Below, piece by piece: positions 24,731 through 33,087 of a DNA stretch of 48,220 nucleotides. The DNA lies in the NCBI GenBank assembly GCA_019695095.1, contig JAIBAQ010000022.1, positions 1 to 48,220 on the forward strand, read 5' to 3'. Position 1 is the first letter of the stretch. Every line of letters starts with the position of its first letter. The position numbers and the translations under genes were made by a program. This DNA is from Candidatus Hydrogenedentota bacterium (GTDB taxonomy: Bacteria; Hydrogenedentota; Hydrogenedentia; Hydrogenedentales; SLHB01). The notes under the pieces were generated by a model. The model made no database searches. It was not told the DNA's origin and was given only the letters and a program-made list of their open reading frames with translations.

Positions 24731-26869
24731 ATGCATGCAATTCGTTGGGGTCTCGCGGTGGTGCTGGGGGTTGCCCTTGCACACGGTGGCGAACGCGCGA
24801 AATGGACGGAGGCGGCGAAGTCTTTTGGCCTTGGGCCGATACCCGCCACAGTCGATCTGCGAAACATGCAGACGCGCTGCATCGTCGAACGAAGCTGCGT
24901 GGCGCTCGATGCGACGGCGGCGCGGCGTCACGAGGGAATCGCGGCGGGCCAGTGGCAGGCGTGGCGCGATGCGGTGCGCAAGGCCGTGGCCGAGGGCTTG
25001 GGCGACATGCCGTTCGGCGAGCGGGGCTGTCCGCTCAATGTGCGCGTGGTGTCGCGGCACGAACGGCCCGGATACGTCGTGGAGAATGTGTTGTTCGACT
25101 CGCTGCCGGGGCTGGATGTGAACGGCTCCGTGTACTTGCCGCTGGCGTCGAAATATCCGCCGCCGTGGCGGGCCATCGTGGTACCGGTCGGACATAGCGC
25201 GAAGACCAAGGAGAGCTACCAGATTCCCGCGCAGGCGTTTGCGCGCATGGGGTACGTCGCCATCACGTTCGATCCGCCGGGACAAGGCGGCGAGAAGAAG
25301 CCCGGCAACGACCATTTCGTCGACGGGGTTCGCTGTTTCCTTACAGGCGAATCATCCAACCGGTTTTTCGTCATCGACGCGATTCGATGCATCGACTACC
25401 TCGCGACGCGTCCCGACGTGGATATGTCGAACGGTGTGGGTATGACGGGCGTCAGCGGCGGCGGCACCACGACTCTCTTCGCGACGGTGCTGGACGAACG
25501 CATTCGCGTATCGGGGCCGTCGTGCTGTGCGGTACCGCTGGCGATGCATCCGGTGCTCGATGCCTATGCGCCGTGCCCGGAGACACTCGCAATCGCGCGC
25601 TTCGGACAATACGACGAAATCGATTTACTTGTCGCGGCAATGCCGACGCCGGTGCTGCTCATGGCGGGAGCCAAGGACGAAGTGTTTACCGAAGCGATGA
25701 GCCGCGACATCGCGGCGGATGTCAGCGGTTCATTCGAGCAGGCAGGATTCGGCGACAAATTCCGGTTCTTCCTCGATCCAGGCGGACACGCGTACACCGT
25801 CGCGATGGCGGTCGAGTTCACAAAGGAGATGGACCGTTGGGTGGCCGGTATCGCGCCGCGCGAGTGGCCTGACCTGAAGCGCGAAGACTTCGAGATGGCG
25901 CCCGACGAGATCCTCGCGTGCAATCCGCGCACCGACCGCAACATGCGCACCGTCACCACCGGCCGTGCCGTCGAACTGCGCGCACAACGCGCGGGAACAT
26001 CCATACCGGAAGCGGCGCGCACTCTCATGCACGTTGAAGAAGCTGTCCCCGTGCCGGAATCACGCGCCGGCGAACCGCAATTGGTGTGGTATCACTATCT
26101 GCAAGAAATCCTGCTGAAACACGAGGGGAACATCGAGTTGCCGGCGACGTTCTTCTATCCCGCAAGACAAGGATGGAAGGGAGCCGCGCTCTTGTACTTC
26201 GACGACCGCGGACGCTGGACCGATTTGCACACCGGCGGCATGCTCGCGGGACTCAGCGGCGCGTTGAGCGAAGAAACGAACGGCCCGGCCATACTCACGG
26301 TGGATGTGCGGGGGTGGGGCGATTCGCGTCCGAACGATATTCGTTACGACATTGCCGGTTGGGGTTCGCGTGACCGATGGAACGCGTACGTCTCTGCCGC
26401 GCTTGGCGATCCGGTCATGGCGATGCGGATACGCGATGGCCTCGCGGCGCTGGCGTACCTGCGGACGCGTCCCGAAGTGGATGCGTCGAAGATCGTTGTG
26501 GGCGGTCGCGGATTGGGCGCGCTAGTCGCGCTGCACATCGCGGCTATCGACGATTCGGTGGCCGGAGCCGTTGCGGCAGATGGGCTGGCGAGTTACGAAC
26601 AACTGGCATCGGCGGAATCGTACGCGTGGCCGCACGAAGCCTTTTTCCCCGGCGTCTTGAAGCACTACGATTTGCCTGAACTCGCGGCGGCGCTGAAGAT
26701 GCCGGCGCTGATTCTGAATCCGCTGAACGCGCAGAAGAAATCGCTTACGAAAGAAGATTGCGATGCGATCTACGGCACCTTGAACATAAAGAGCCAGGTG
26801 CATTCCGGCTGGGATGAAGACACGCTGGTCCGGTTCGTGCGAGACACACTGAGCGGTGGACCGCGCTAG
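24731..26869 (+). CDS. exported protein with two alpha/beta-hydrolase domains
   Basis: 712 residues with a short hydrophobic N-terminus (signal peptide likely, weak). The first domain (about 100-375) is acetyl-xylan-esterase/dipeptidyl-peptidase-like, with oxyanion region 'PVGHSAKTK', 'DPPGQGG', nucleophile Ser242 in GVSGG, Asp316 ('AGAKDE') and His353 ('GGHAY'). The second domain (about 455-700) keeps the fold ('VDVRGWGDSRP', 'IRDGLAALAYLRTRPEVDASKIVVGGRGLGALVA') but has G-R-G-L-G where G-x-S-x-G is expected, so it lacks a nucleophile and is probably structural. Such proteins occur in carbohydrate-degrading bacteria. The ATG follows a run of G (CAGGGGGGAACGCTC). Confidence 0.85.
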   Translation: MHAIRWGLAVVLGVALAHGGERAKWTEAAKSFGLGPIPATVDLRNMQTRCIVERSCVALDATAARRHEGIAAGQWQAWRDAVRKAVAEGLGDMPFGERGCPLNVRVVSRHERPGYVVENVLFDSLPGLDVNGSVYLPLASKYPPPWRAIVVPVGHSAKTKESYQIPAQAFARMGYVAITFDPPGQGGEKKPGNDHFVDGVRCFLTGESSNRFFVIDAIRCIDYLATRPDVDMSNGVGMTGVSGGGTTTLFATVLDERIRVSGPSCCAVPLAMHPVLDAYAPCPETLAIARFGQYDEIDLLVAAMPTPVLLMAGAKDEVFTEAMSRDIAADVSGSFEQAGFGDKFRFFLDPGGHAYTVAMAVEFTKEMDRWVAGIAPREWPDLKREDFEMAPDEILACNPRTDRNMRTVTTGRAVELRAQRAGTSIPEAARTLMHVEEAVPVPESRAGEPQLVWYHYLQEILLKHEGNIELPATFFYPARQGWKGAALLYFDDRGRWTDLHTGGMLAGLSGALSEETNGPAILTVDVRGWGDSRPNDIRYDIAGWGSRDRWNAYVSAALGDPVMAMRIRDGLAALAYLRTRPEVDASKIVVGGRGLGALVALHIAAIDDSVAGAVAADGLASYEQLASAESYAWPHEAFFPGVLKHYDLPELAAALKMPALILNPLNAQKKSLTKEDCDAIYGTLNIKSQVHSGWDEDTLVRFVRDTLSGGPR

Positions 26870-27444
26870 CGCGGGCATTGGCGGAAAGAGCAACGAGACA
26901 AACAACCGCTACTCGGTATCGGGCGGTATGCACACGTCTCTGATCGCATTCATTCACACGGTCTCTTCTGTAGAGTGACGAGGGCTCGGCAGGCTCCAGC
27001 CTGGCGCGGCATTGCCTCAACCAAAAGAGACTCAACCACGGATGAACACCGATAGACTCCGATAAACAAACCAAATGAGCGCCTCTGTTCTCGTGACCTC
27101 TGGCATCTACACTACTTCCAGCCTGCGGCATACACCACGCCGCGGTCATCGACCGCGGCGCTACCGGGGCTGCCTCTCCTTGTGGCGCAGCCGCCCTCGG
27201 CTGCGATTCAGTAGCGCAGCGCTCGCCGAGCGCGGCGCCGATAACCGAGGTCTCGGTCTTGGCTCAGCACATCCAGGCAAATCCGTAAACAGTCCGTCAA
27301 ATCCGATTGAACAAAGCGCTGCACGTGCAATCGAGACGTAGTCCCCGCCTTGACCCCTTGTCCCGTCCATGCAATGTCTGCGAAATCCAGATACAATGTC
27401 TGTTTCGAGAAGCGTTTGTTCCATGCATTTGAGGTAGACACGAG
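26870..27444. other. 575-base intergenic region with hairpin repeats
   Basis: Between two rightward genes. The stretch near 26985-27050 ('ggctccagcctggcgcggcattgcctcaacc', 'agagactcaaccacgg') resembles the 18.9 kb tandem repeat in reverse. A series of small hairpins lies at 27139-27257. The last 150 bases before the DUF502 gene contain TACAAT (near 27392), a possible -10 without a good -35. Confidence 0.6.
27139..27257. repeat. array of four short perfect hairpins
   Basis: GCCGCGGTC-atc-GACCGCGGC (27139-27159), CGCAGCCG-ccct-CGGCTGCG (27186-27205), GCGCTC-gcc-GAGCGC (27219-27233) and ACCGAG-gt-CTCGGT (27244-27257) follow one another in 120 bases. None is followed by a T-run, so a terminator is unlikely; this resembles a REP-type repeat cluster. 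Confidence 0.75.
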
Positions 27445-28866
27445 ATGGGAAGATCGAAGCAGCAACCTGGTGGAGTCCGCTCGGCATTCTTGAGCCGGTT
27501 GCAGACCACGGTTCGCGGGTACATTCTTCGCGGAATGCTGGTGCTGGTGCCGCTGGGCGTAACGGCGTATGTCCTCAAGTTGTGCTATGGCCTGACTGCG
27601 GGGATGCTGGTGCCGTGGCTCCGGCGCTACACGGGTGAAATGCCGGGATATGCCATTGCCCTGTTGTCGGTGTGTCTGTTTGTCGCCATTTTGTACGTCA
27701 TTGGATTGGCGGCGGGCTTGGTGCTGGGTAAACGGCTGATCGCGGTTGGCGAATGGATCCTTGCGCGCATACCTGTAGTAAAGACTATTTATGGCGCGTC
27801 TCGCCAGGCCGTGGACGTCCTCTCGATTCAATCGGAAGGCCCGTCTTACAAAGCGGCGGCGCTCGTGCCCTTTCCATCTCCGAGTGTGCGGGCCATCGCG
27901 TTCGTAACAGGACGCTTGACCATCGACGGAAAAGAAGGGTTCTGCAGGACCTTTGTTCCAACCACTCCCAATCCCACGAGTGGATACTTCGAGATCTACC
28001 CGGAGGAAATGATTCAACTCACCAACCTCACCGTGGAAGATGCGGCCAAGGCCTTCATGTCGGCGGGTATTCTCACCCCGGAGCGGCTGAGTCTGCCGGA
28101 ATCGGCGAGCCTGGACACGGCGCGAAAGCCGGTTGCCGCGCAGGAACCCTTGACGATCGCCACCCGTCTCGCGGCCGCGCCGAAGTCCCTCTTCAGACGC
28201 GTCGTTAAAAGCACCCGGAACCGGCTTGTGTCGGGACTGCTGGTGCTGGTGCCCATCGGCGTGACGATCTTCATCGTCACGTTCATCTACGGACTCACGG
28301 CGGGCCGGATTGAGCCGCTGGCGCGCATGATATCGGGTCCGCTTCCGCCCTACGTGATTGGGTTCATTTCGATTCTGCTGCTGCTCATCTCACTGTATCT
28401 GACGGGCCAAGTGGCGACCGCTGTTGTGGGCGCGCGCCTGATCCGGCTGATGGAATCGATCATCAACCGTATGCCGCTCATTACGACGATTTACGGAGCG
28501 ACCAAACAGATCATCGAGTCGCTCATCGATCCTGGTTCCGGACCGAAATTCGAAGCGCCGGTCCTGGTCGAGTTTCCGTATCCTGGCGTACGCACCATCG
28601 GATTCGTGGTCGGCCGTATTGTGGGAATCGACGGACAAGAGTTGCTGAAGATCTTTGTGCCCACGACGCCGAACATCACCGTGGGCCTTCTGGAGCTGTG
28701 CGACCCCGCCACCGTGACAGGGTGCAGTCTGACCCTTGAAGAGGCGGTCAAGATGGTGGTTTCCGGCGGCATTGTGGGCGATGAGGCGCTGTACACCCGC
28801 CCACTCTCGGAAGTGCTGAAACCCAAGCCAGCACCGGACGCATCGGAAACCGATACGTCTGGCTGA
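27445..28866 (+). CDS. tandem DUF502 membrane protein
   Basis: 473 residues, about twice the usual DUF502 length. Copy 1 (about 22-215) and copy 2 (about 256-450) share every family element: 'GMLVLVPLGVTAYV..YGLTAG' and 'GLLVLVPIGVTIFI..YGLTAG' (TM1), a second helix, 'PVVKTIYGASRQ' and 'PLITTIYGATKQ', 'VRAIAFVTGR' and 'VRTIGFVVGR', 'FVPTTPNPTSGY' and 'FVPTTPNITVGL', and the end 'VEDAAKAFMSAGI' and 'LEEAVKMVVSGGI'. DUF502 proteins are inner-membrane proteins of unknown function. A variable linker rich in Ala/Pro joins the copies. GAGG precedes the ATG. Confidence 0.93.
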   Translation: MGRSKQQPGGVRSAFLSRLQTTVRGYILRGMLVLVPLGVTAYVLKLCYGLTAGMLVPWLRRYTGEMPGYAIALLSVCLFVAILYVIGLAAGLVLGKRLIAVGEWILARIPVVKTIYGASRQAVDVLSIQSEGPSYKAAALVPFPSPSVRAIAFVTGRLTIDGKEGFCRTFVPTTPNPTSGYFEIYPEEMIQLTNLTVEDAAKAFMSAGILTPERLSLPESASLDTARKPVAAQEPLTIATRLAAAPKSLFRRVVKSTRNRLVSGLLVLVPIGVTIFIVTFIYGLTAGRIEPLARMISGPLPPYVIGFISILLLLISLYLTGQVATAVVGARLIRLMESIINRMPLITTIYGATKQIIESLIDPGSGPKFEAPVLVEFPYPGVRTIGFVVGRIVGIDGQELLKIFVPTTPNITVGLLELCDPATVTGCSLTLEEAVKMVVSGGIVGDEALYTRPLSEVLKPKPAPDASETDTSG

Positions 28867-28893
28867 CTGCGCTGCTTATTGGAATCGGAGCGA

Positions 28894-30192
28894 CTAAGCC
28901 CCCAGCGAAGCTTGCATCTTCTCGGAATCGCGTTTCACGAAGAACACGATGCCGATGACGAGCAGGATTCCAGAAAGCACATAGGATAGGCCGCCAAGCG
29001 CAATAGCACTGCCTAGACTGATGTCATAGTGTTGCTTGACGTAGCCCACCACAAGCGGGCCGCCGCCTCCAGCGATCCAGCCGACGGCATTCATAAAACC
29101 GGCCGCCGTTCCGCGCGCCTCGGGGCGAATCACGTCGTACATGGACGCGAAGATGTTCGCGTCGTATACACCTTTGAAGAAACCCCAGCAGAGCAAGGCG
29201 GCATACGTAAGCATGAGAGTGTGGCTTTCTCCACAGATCAGCACGAACGGGGCCGCGCCGAATACCCCGATAGCCTGAACCAACATGCGGCCGCTGGCGA
29301 TTCGCCCGCGCAGTTTATCCGCGAGCCAGCCGCTGAACGGCGCGCCGAAAATACTGGCAACTTGCATAAAGAGGGTTGAACTGAGGCCCGCCACGGCGAG
29401 GCTCTTCAATTCGAAACGCTCGGTCAGGAACACGGTCATCCAGCCCAGAATGATGACGAACACGAAATTCGCGCACACAAATGCGCCGAACAGAGTAAGT
29501 ACCGTCGGAGTCTTCCAAATGAGGGCGAGCGTTTCGCCAAGTGGGAGCCGCTTCGGAGGAGAAACCGGCTTGCCCGCATCAAGTTCATCCGCAGCGCCGC
29601 GGCGAGGTTCGCGAAGAAAGAAGAAAAGGACGCCAGCCAGGATGACACCCAGTCCGCCAAAGATCACGAAGGAATAGCGCCAACCCCATTGATCGGCGAT
29701 CGCGCCCGCGAACAAGCTTCCCAAAATGGTGCCACCGTAGACACTCGTCTGGTGGACGCTCATGGCCCGGGAGCGCGTCGCCTTGCCGTGGTAGTCGCTC
29801 ACCAGCGACATCGACGCGGGGAAATAGAACGTCTCGCCAAGACCTTCCATAGCCATGAAGCCGAAGAGCTGCCGCCACGTTTTCGAGAGGGCCGTGGCCA
29901 TGCAGATGGTGCTCCACGTCACCAAGCCAAACAAAATGGCGGTCTTCCGGCGGATGCGATCGATGATGAACCCCGCGAACGGCGCGCCCAAACCGTACAC
30001 CCATGCGAATGCCGAACTGACGAGTCCGATTTGAAGGTCGGTCATGTGCAGCTCTTTGCTGATGAGCGGCATAGAGACGCCAAGGGCCACGCGATCGGCG
30101 TAGTTGAAGAACGCGATGAACCACAGCATACCCACCACATACCATTTGTAATTAGGACTGACGGGTTTCTCCAGATCGTGTATGCCGGGCAT
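28894..30192 (-). CDS. major facilitator superfamily transporter
   Basis: 432 residues and twelve transmembrane helices. 'FFNYADRVALGVSMPLISKEL' is the first helix and loop; the MFS loop 2-3 motif reads 'GFIIDRIRRKTAI'; helix 4-5 'GETFYFPASMSLVSDY'. The arrangement 'NYADR' plus 'GLGETFYFPA' places it with the anion:cation symporter (sugar-acid) or spinster-like groups; the substrate is unknown. GGAG lies before the ATG. The P-type ATPase next upstream is separated by 84 bases. Confidence 0.9.
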   Translation of the reverse strand: MPGIHDLEKPVSPNYKWYVVGMLWFIAFFNYADRVALGVSMPLISKELHMTDLQIGLVSSAFAWVYGLGAPFAGFIIDRIRRKTAILFGLVTWSTICMATALSKTWRQLFGFMAMEGLGETFYFPASMSLVSDYHGKATRSRAMSVHQTSVYGGTILGSLFAGAIADQWGWRYSFVIFGGLGVILAGVLFFFLREPRRGAADELDAGKPVSPPKRLPLGETLALIWKTPTVLTLFGAFVCANFVFVIILGWMTVFLTERFELKSLAVAGLSSTLFMQVASIFGAPFSGWLADKLRGRIASGRMLVQAIGVFGAAPFVLICGESHTLMLTYAALLCWGFFKGVYDANIFASMYDVIRPEARGTAAGFMNAVGWIAGGGGPLVVGYVKQHYDISLGSAIALGGLSYVLSGILLVIGIVFFVKRDSEKMQASLGA

Positions 30193-30245
30193 GCGTGATC
30201 TCCATCAAGTGATACCGTGCGTATGAAATCTATCCGTACAATAAC

Positions 30246-30262
30246 AGCGAGCTGTTCTCGCT
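30246..30262 (-). terminator. possible weak terminator after the P-type ATPase gene
   Basis: AGCGAG-N5-CTCGCT hairpin located about 15 bases past the ATPase stop. On the minus strand it is followed by GTTATTGT, which is only partly T-rich. The six-base stem is short, so efficiency is doubtful. Confidence 0.35.
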
Positions 30263-30276
30263 TATCCGTGCGTTCT

Positions 30277-33006
30277 TCACTGCGATGCTGTGCGTCTCAA
30301 GACGAATTTCTCAGCCTCGACGGCCCAGAAGACGACGGAACTCAACGCCAACGCGACGGCCATGTCGAACGCCGACAGCGGAACCATAGCGAATACTTTC
30401 TGAAGAAACGGCACGTAGATGAGCGCGCACTGAAGCAACACGGTCGCCGTTACGGCAAGCATAAGCGACCGGTTAGACCAAATACCCGTGGTGAACAGCG
30501 AGTCTCTCCCCGACCGAATGGCCAGCACGTGCGCCATCTGCGAAAGCGTGAGGATCGTGAACGTCATGGTTTGCCAACGCGTGGCTCCATTCGAGCCCGC
30601 GGCTTCGTGCGACCAGTAGTACCAGCCAGCGCCCAACGCGATTACCGCCATGAGCAGACCGACCCAAACCACATGAATACCGAGACCGTGCGCGAAGATG
30701 CTTTCGCCGGACTTTGAAGGCGGACGGCGCATCACGTTTCGCTCGGGCGGTTCCACGCCTAGTGCCAAGGCCGGCAATCCGTCCGTAACGAGATTCATCC
30801 AGAGTATTTGCAGCGGTAGCAGCGGCAGCGGCATCCCCAGGAATGGCGCCGCAATCATGACCCACAATTCTCCGGAATTGGTTGTCATCAGGTACTTGAT
30901 GAACTTGCGAATGTTGTCGTAGATCGTGCGCCCTTCCGCGACCGCGGCCACGATCGTGGCGAAGTTGTCGTCCAACAGGATCATGTCGGACGCGCCCTTC
31001 GACACGTCGGTGCCGGTGATCCCCATCGCGACACCGATGTTGGCCTTCTTCAGCGCGGGCGCGTCGTTCACCCCATCGCCCGTCATGGCCACAATCTCGC
31101 CGTTCTTCTGCAGGGCGTCGACGATAGCCAATTTGGATTCGGGCGCGACCCGGGCGAACACCTGCGAATGGCCCACGGATCGCCGCAATTCGTCTTCGTT
31201 CATCGCCTCCAATTCGAGGCCGGTGACGGCTTTGCCTCCGTGCTCAAGCAGGCCGAGCTCGGAACCAATGTGCGAAGCGGTCAACGGGTGGTCGCCGGTG
31301 ATCATGATGGGCCGGATGCCCGCCGTCTTGCACAAGGCCACGGCGTCGTTCACCTCGGGCCGGGGCGGATCGATGAGCGCCATGAGACCGGCGAAAACAA
31401 GATGGCATTCAAGTTTGCCAACGGTCGTTTCCTGTGGCGGTTCGTTCAATGGCGCGTACGCAAACCCCAATACCCGCATACCCTGACTCGAGAGAGCGTC
31501 GTTTGTGCGAAGGGTGTCGTCGATGTGCCGCTGATCGATGGTGTGCACCGCGCCGTCAACGAGGATGCGGTCACAAACTCCCAGCAGGCCGTCGACTGCC
31601 CCTTTCACACACGTGACATACGCAGGCGCAGGTTCGCCGGGGGACACTAACCATCGAACAGGTGCATCGGACGTAACCTTGTGCAACGTGGCCATCCGTT
31701 TGCGGACGGAGTCGAAGGGGGCTTCAGCGATGCGCGGCATCGCCTGCTCCAGGCGCACCTTGTCCAAACCCAGTTCTGCCGCGCCTTCGCACAGGGCGGT
31801 TTCCGTGGGATCGCCGATGGCCTTCGTCTTTCTGTTGGCCTCTGCCTTCGTCCATTGCGCGTCATTGCACAGCGCGCCGATGGACAGCGCAATAGCAAGC
31901 GAGGGAGATTGCCCGAGCGTTGCCGGTTCGACGGGTAAATCGAATCGCTTACCTCCGGCCACCACACTTCGAACACTCATGCGGTTTTCGGTGAGCGTAC
32001 CGGTCTTGTCCGTGCAGATGACCGTCACGGAGCCGAGGGCTTCCACGGCCAGTAACTTGCGGATGAGGGCATGACGAACCAGCATGCGCTGACCGCCCAG
32101 CGCCAGCGCGATGGTCACCACGGCGGGGAGTCCTTCCGGAACCGCCGCAACCGCCATGCTGACTGACGTCAAGAAGAGTTCCCGGAGATGACTGACGCCC
32201 TCCCGCCAAAGCCCGAGAACAAAGATGAGGCCCACGAGAATCAACGCAACCACGGCGAGCACCTTGCCGAGGTTGTCCAGTCGAACCTGCAGCGGCGTCG
32301 GCGAGCGGTCCACACTTTGGATCATCGTCGCGATCTTGCCGAGTTCCGTTCGCATGCCCGTCTCGGTGACCACAAACATGCCCCGTCCGTAGGTGACGCT
32401 GGTACCCATGTAGACCGAGTTTGAGCGTTCGGCAAGAGGCGTATTCTCTTGCCCTTGCCATGCCCACTCTTTTTCGGCGGGAACCGATTCACCGGTCAGC
32501 GCCGCTTCTTCCACTTGAAGGTTTGCAGACTCGACGAGGCGGCCGTCGGCGGGAATGCTCGAACCGGCTTCAAGAAACACGATATCGCCCGGGACAAGGT
32601 CGCGCGCGCTGATGGACACAAGCGCACCGGAACGGCGCACGCGCACGGAAGGAACGGCCAATTGCTTGAGCGCGGCCATGGCCTTCTCGGCTTTGTACTC
32701 CTGGCGGACACCCAACACGGCGTTGACAACGACAATCGCGAGAATGGCGATGGCGTCGGTTGTCTCACCGAGCAGGAAGGATATGGCGGCGGCGATAATC
32801 AGAATTACCACCATGATGGCGGTGAGCTGTTCCCAGAGGATGGCCCACGGACTCTTTATGCCGCGCTCTTCCAGCTCGTTATGACCGATCGTTGCGAGTC
32901 GCGAAGAAGCTTCGTCGTCGGAGAGCCCATGTGCGGGATCGACCTGAAGTGCGGAGAGCGCTTCATCAACGGTCTTGCTATACCACATACTGCTCGTGCA
33001 CCCCAT
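30277..33006 (-). CDS. P-type Ca2+-like cation-transporting ATPase
   Basis: 909 residues, type II P-ATPase. N-terminal cation ATPase domain ('[19 protein letters not shown]'), actuator TGES (171-174), phosphorylation site Asp333 in DKTGTLT, nucleotide-binding domain, hinge '[14 protein letters not shown]', and about ten membrane helices. The PEGLP (290-294) in M4 and '[14 protein letters not shown]' in M6 are the Ca2+ site signatures of the SERCA/PMCA-like group, so Ca2+ export is the likely job, with Mn2+ as alternative. Two starts are possible: the ATG at 33006 used here, or the one at 32988 (Met-Trp-Tyr); neither has a strong ribosome binding site. Confidence 0.93.
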   Translation of the reverse strand: MGCTSSMWYSKTVDEALSALQVDPAHGLSDDEASSRLATIGHNELEERGIKSPWAILWEQLTAIMVVILIIAAAISFLLGETTDAIAILAIVVVNAVLGVRQEYKAEKAMAALKQLAVPSVRVRRSGALVSISARDLVPGDIVFLEAGSSIPADGRLVESANLQVEEAALTGESVPAEKEWAWQGQENTPLAERSNSVYMGTSVTYGRGMFVVTETGMRTELGKIATMIQSVDRSPTPLQVRLDNLGKVLAVVALILVGLIFVLGLWREGVSHLRELFLTSVSMAVAAVPEGLPAVVTIALALGGQRMLVRHALIRKLLAVEALGSVTVICTDKTGTLTENRMSVRSVVAGGKRFDLPVEPATLGQSPSLAIALSIGALCNDAQWTKAEANRKTKAIGDPTETALCEGAAELGLDKVRLEQAMPRIAEAPFDSVRKRMATLHKVTSDAPVRWLVSPGEPAPAYVTCVKGAVDGLLGVCDRILVDGAVHTIDQRHIDDTLRTNDALSSQGMRVLGFAYAPLNEPPQETTVGKLECHLVFAGLMALIDPPRPEVNDAVALCKTAGIRPIMITGDHPLTASHIGSELGLLEHGGKAVTGLELEAMNEDELRRSVGHSQVFARVAPESKLAIVDALQKNGEIVAMTGDGVNDAPALKKANIGVAMGITGTDVSKGASDMILLDDNFATIVAAVAEGRTIYDNIRKFIKYLMTTNSGELWVMIAAPFLGMPLPLLPLQILWMNLVTDGLPALALGVEPPERNVMRRPPSKSGESIFAHGLGIHVVWVGLLMAVIALGAGWYYWSHEAAGSNGATRWQTMTFTILTLSQMAHVLAIRSGRDSLFTTGIWSNRSLMLAVTATVLLQCALIYVPFLQKVFAMVPLSAFDMAVALALSSVVFWAVEAEKFVLRRTASQ

Positions 33007-33087
33007 GTTCGGAAACCGGACCCCCGCGACCGCAGCGAACCGAATAGGGGTCGCGAAACGCGGAAGATTGCATCAAGGAGACGACTC

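Noticed and set aside
32989-33006. Deciding the start of the P-type ATPase
   Set aside because: Both in-frame ATG codons lack a good ribosome binding site, so I kept the longer one without claiming it as certain.
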